Assembly (NCBI GenBank): GCA_011524535.1
Contig: WTKD01000014.1
Location: forward strand, 92,519-156,518
Source of the DNA: Spirochaetaceae bacterium
GTDB lineage: Bacteria > Spirochaetota > Spirochaetia > WTKD01
Direction of reading: 5' to 3'
DNA length: 64,000 nt
Positions 62,414 to 64,000 of the stretch are shown in pieces. The stretch's first letter is position 1. Every line of letters starts with the position of its first letter. The translations under genes were made by a program, and so were the position numbers. The notes under the pieces are model-generated. The model made no database searches and was not told the DNA's origin. It worked only from the letters and a program-made list of their open reading frames with translations.

Positions 62414-63946
62414 ATGAAGCAACTGTTAGTAGCGTGCGCCCTCATTTTTGTATTCTTTTCTTGTGAAGACGGCTCAACGAATGTAAGTGATGCTATATCA
62501 AATGATCAGGATATCCAAAAAGTTGAGCCCCCAGTATCAGTATCTGTACCAGATCTCGTTCCGACTCTTTCATCGGATGTTAAGATAGATCTCTCGGAGT
62601 CGGCCCCTGAGCCATGGAGCGTTCCCAAAAAGAACAAATTAACAAAAAAAGATAATAGCAACGTGTACTATATCAAAACATGGCGCGACCTTGAGTTTCT
62701 AAACGAGAATTTTGGTACCGATGAAGCTCCTGCGGATGCGAATTATAAAGTAACTCAAAATATTCGATTTCCTGTCCTCGACGACCAGGATATTCCTCCT
62801 CTTGATGAGATTTCAGAAGATAGTCAATATTACACAGCATACGTCCTAAACGGCGGATTCACCCCCATCGGTTCGGAGGACACCCCATTTACTGGTTTTT
62901 TTGATGGTAGTGATCTCACCATTGAAGATGTGTACATAAGTAAGCCTGATGAAAACTATGTTGGATTTTTCGGTCAAGTCGGAGCATTATTTGTGGATAC
63001 TTTCATCGTAAATGTACGGCTAAAAAACGCTGTCGTGATGGGTAAAGGACATGTTGGTGGTTTGATTGGATATTCAAACAGTACAAAAATACGAATAGAA
63101 AACAACCATGTAGAAGGAACGATATCGGGGACTGAAAACTATGTTGGAGGGATTGCCGGATATTTGAAACGTCCAGAAATTATGTTCAGAATGAATAGCA
63201 CCAGTGGTTTGGTCATCGGAAGGGCTCACGTTGGTGGTTTGATCGGATATGCAAAAGGCGGAGACGCCCTCATCAACGATAACCATTCAAAAAGTTCGGT
63301 TGAAGGAAGCAGGTCAACAATCGGTGGTTTGATCGGCACCGTCATCGGTGGGCGTACTCGAATCGAAGGCAATACTTCCTCAGGTAATGTATTCGGAAAA
63401 AATAATGTTGGGGCTCTTATCGGAAGATTCGGCAGCAACAACGGAGTAGTTACAAAAAATTATGCGACCGGCGAAGTAACCGGAAAAAATAGAACCGGGG
63501 GCCTCATTGGAAGGATTACTCCAAAAAAAGCCACTATCGAGAATAACTATTCAAGTGGTGCCACATCAGGAACAAAAAACGTAGGTGGTTTGATAGGACA
63601 TGTTACTGGTGCAGATAACGTTCTCAGGCACAACTATTCGAGTAGTTCCCTATCGGGAACCTCGCTTGTTGGAGGATTGGTTGGTGGTGTCAATGATAGA
63701 ATCACATTTGTGAGCGAAGACAATTTTTGGAGCAGAGACATGCAGGCCGAGTTAATCGATGGAAAAATTCGCCCGATTTACGGAGTTGCAGCTTGGTCCA
63801 ATAACATGGGAGCAACCCCTCTCACAGAAGAAAATCCAGATGCCGATACCTTGCTTTTTGAATCAGCTCGTTTTGAAAATTGGAATGCTGATGTCTGGAA
63901 ATTACCAAGTTCAAATCAACCAGTATTTTGGCCTACTTTTCAGTAG
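62414..63946 (+). CDS. GLUG-repeat lipoprotein E
   Basis: The 510-residue protein has a lipoprotein signal ending VFFSC, an acidic Pro/Ser-rich linker and the shared module (YYIKTWRDLEFLNENFG, NYKVTQNIRFPVLDDQDI, FTPIGSEDTPFTGFFDGSD). About eight GLUG repeats follow (for example HVGGLIGYSNSTKIRIENN), and a C-terminal segment YGVAAWSNNMGATPL with FENWNADVWKLPSS. GGGAG precedes the ATG. It is the longest intact member of the array and closest to pseudogene D. Confidence 0.87.
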   Translation: MKQLLVACALIFVFFSCEDGSTNVSDAISNDQDIQKVEPPVSVSVPDLVPTLSSDVKIDLSESAPEPWSVPKKNKLTKKDNSNVYYIKTWRDLEFLNENFGTDEAPADANYKVTQNIRFPVLDDQDIPPLDEISEDSQYYTAYVLNGGFTPIGSEDTPFTGFFDGSDLTIEDVYISKPDENYVGFFGQVGALFVDTFIVNVRLKNAVVMGKGHVGGLIGYSNSTKIRIENNHVEGTISGTENYVGGIAGYLKRPEIMFRMNSTSGLVIGRAHVGGLIGYAKGGDALINDNHSKSSVEGSRSTIGGLIGTVIGGRTRIEGNTSSGNVFGKNNVGALIGRFGSNNGVVTKNYATGEVTGKNRTGGLIGRITPKKATIENNYSSGATSGTKNVGGLIGHVTGADNVLRHNYSSSSLSGTSLVGGLVGGVNDRITFVSEDNFWSRDMQAELIDGKIRPIYGVAAWSNNMGATPLTEENPDADTLLFESARFENWNADVWKLPSSNQPVFWPTFQ

Positions 63947-64000
63947 TATTAATGTCAAAATAATTACTAGTTAATGATTTATGACCCGCTTTATTATTCG
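63947..64000 (+). other. Right edge, no feature
   Basis: The 54 bases after gene E hold no gene, hairpin or repeat that I can support. Whether the array continues beyond the window is unknown. Confidence 0.5.

Overview
The window looks like chromosomal DNA of a moderately AT-rich spirochaete. The grounds are a complete mevalonate cluster in the order I recall from Borrelia (HMG-CoA synthase, type 2 IPP isomerase, HMG-CoA reductase, diphosphomevalonate decarboxylase, phosphomevalonate kinase, mevalonate kinase), an archaeal/eukaryotic-type PheS-PheT pair, a large M16C metalloprotease, many lipoproteins with loose lipoboxes, and a beta-barrel protein with a Treponema Msp-like N-terminus. I cannot name the species. 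No phage, insertion sequence or CRISPR array is visible.

Layout. 0-10 kb: arginine genes (tail of a probable argB, argD, argG, and further on argA), a lipoprotein, an ankyrin lipoprotein, a rhodanese, aroA, an FkbM methyltransferase and htpG. 10-19 kb: two DUF4230-type proteins with a CNNM/CorC-like membrane protein, then pheS-pheT plus an overlapping unknown gene, and a secreted fibronectin-like protein. 18-27 kb: class II aldolase, M16C protease, aldo/keto reductase, nucleoside phosphorylase-like protein, EF-P, an MscS channel and a short-chain dehydrogenase. 27-34 kb: the mevalonate operon. 34-44 kb: tRNA-modifying mnmA and a frameshifted dusA, an Eis-like acetyltransferase, ribA, a class III nucleotide cyclase, tRNA-Val(CAC), tRNA-Ala(CGC), a short SSB and an outer-membrane protein. 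44-52 kb: the whole tryptophan pathway (trpE, fused trpGD, fused trpCF, trpB, trpA). 52-55.5 kb: a methionine unit coding for a MetA-homoserine dehydrogenase fusion and MetY. 55.5-64 kb: small membrane ORFs and then five tandem GLUG-repeat lipoprotein genes, three intact and two broken by indels or nonsense changes.

How it works together. The window is mostly biosynthetic: arginine, chorismate to tryptophan, homoserine to homocysteine, and isoprenoids. This points to a spirochaete with far more anabolic capacity than Borrelia or T. pallidum. The right-hand 8 kb is different: it is repeat-rich, holds pseudogenes and encodes likely surface lipoproteins.

Three observations stand out. Many first-in-transcript genes have a sigma70-like -10 hexamer only 5-8 nt before the start codon and no clear Shine-Dalgarno sequence, which suggests common leaderless mRNAs. 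The homoserine O-acetyltransferase is fused to an atypical homoserine dehydrogenase. The GLUG lipoprotein array mixes intact genes with copies broken by single-base, often homopolymer, indels.
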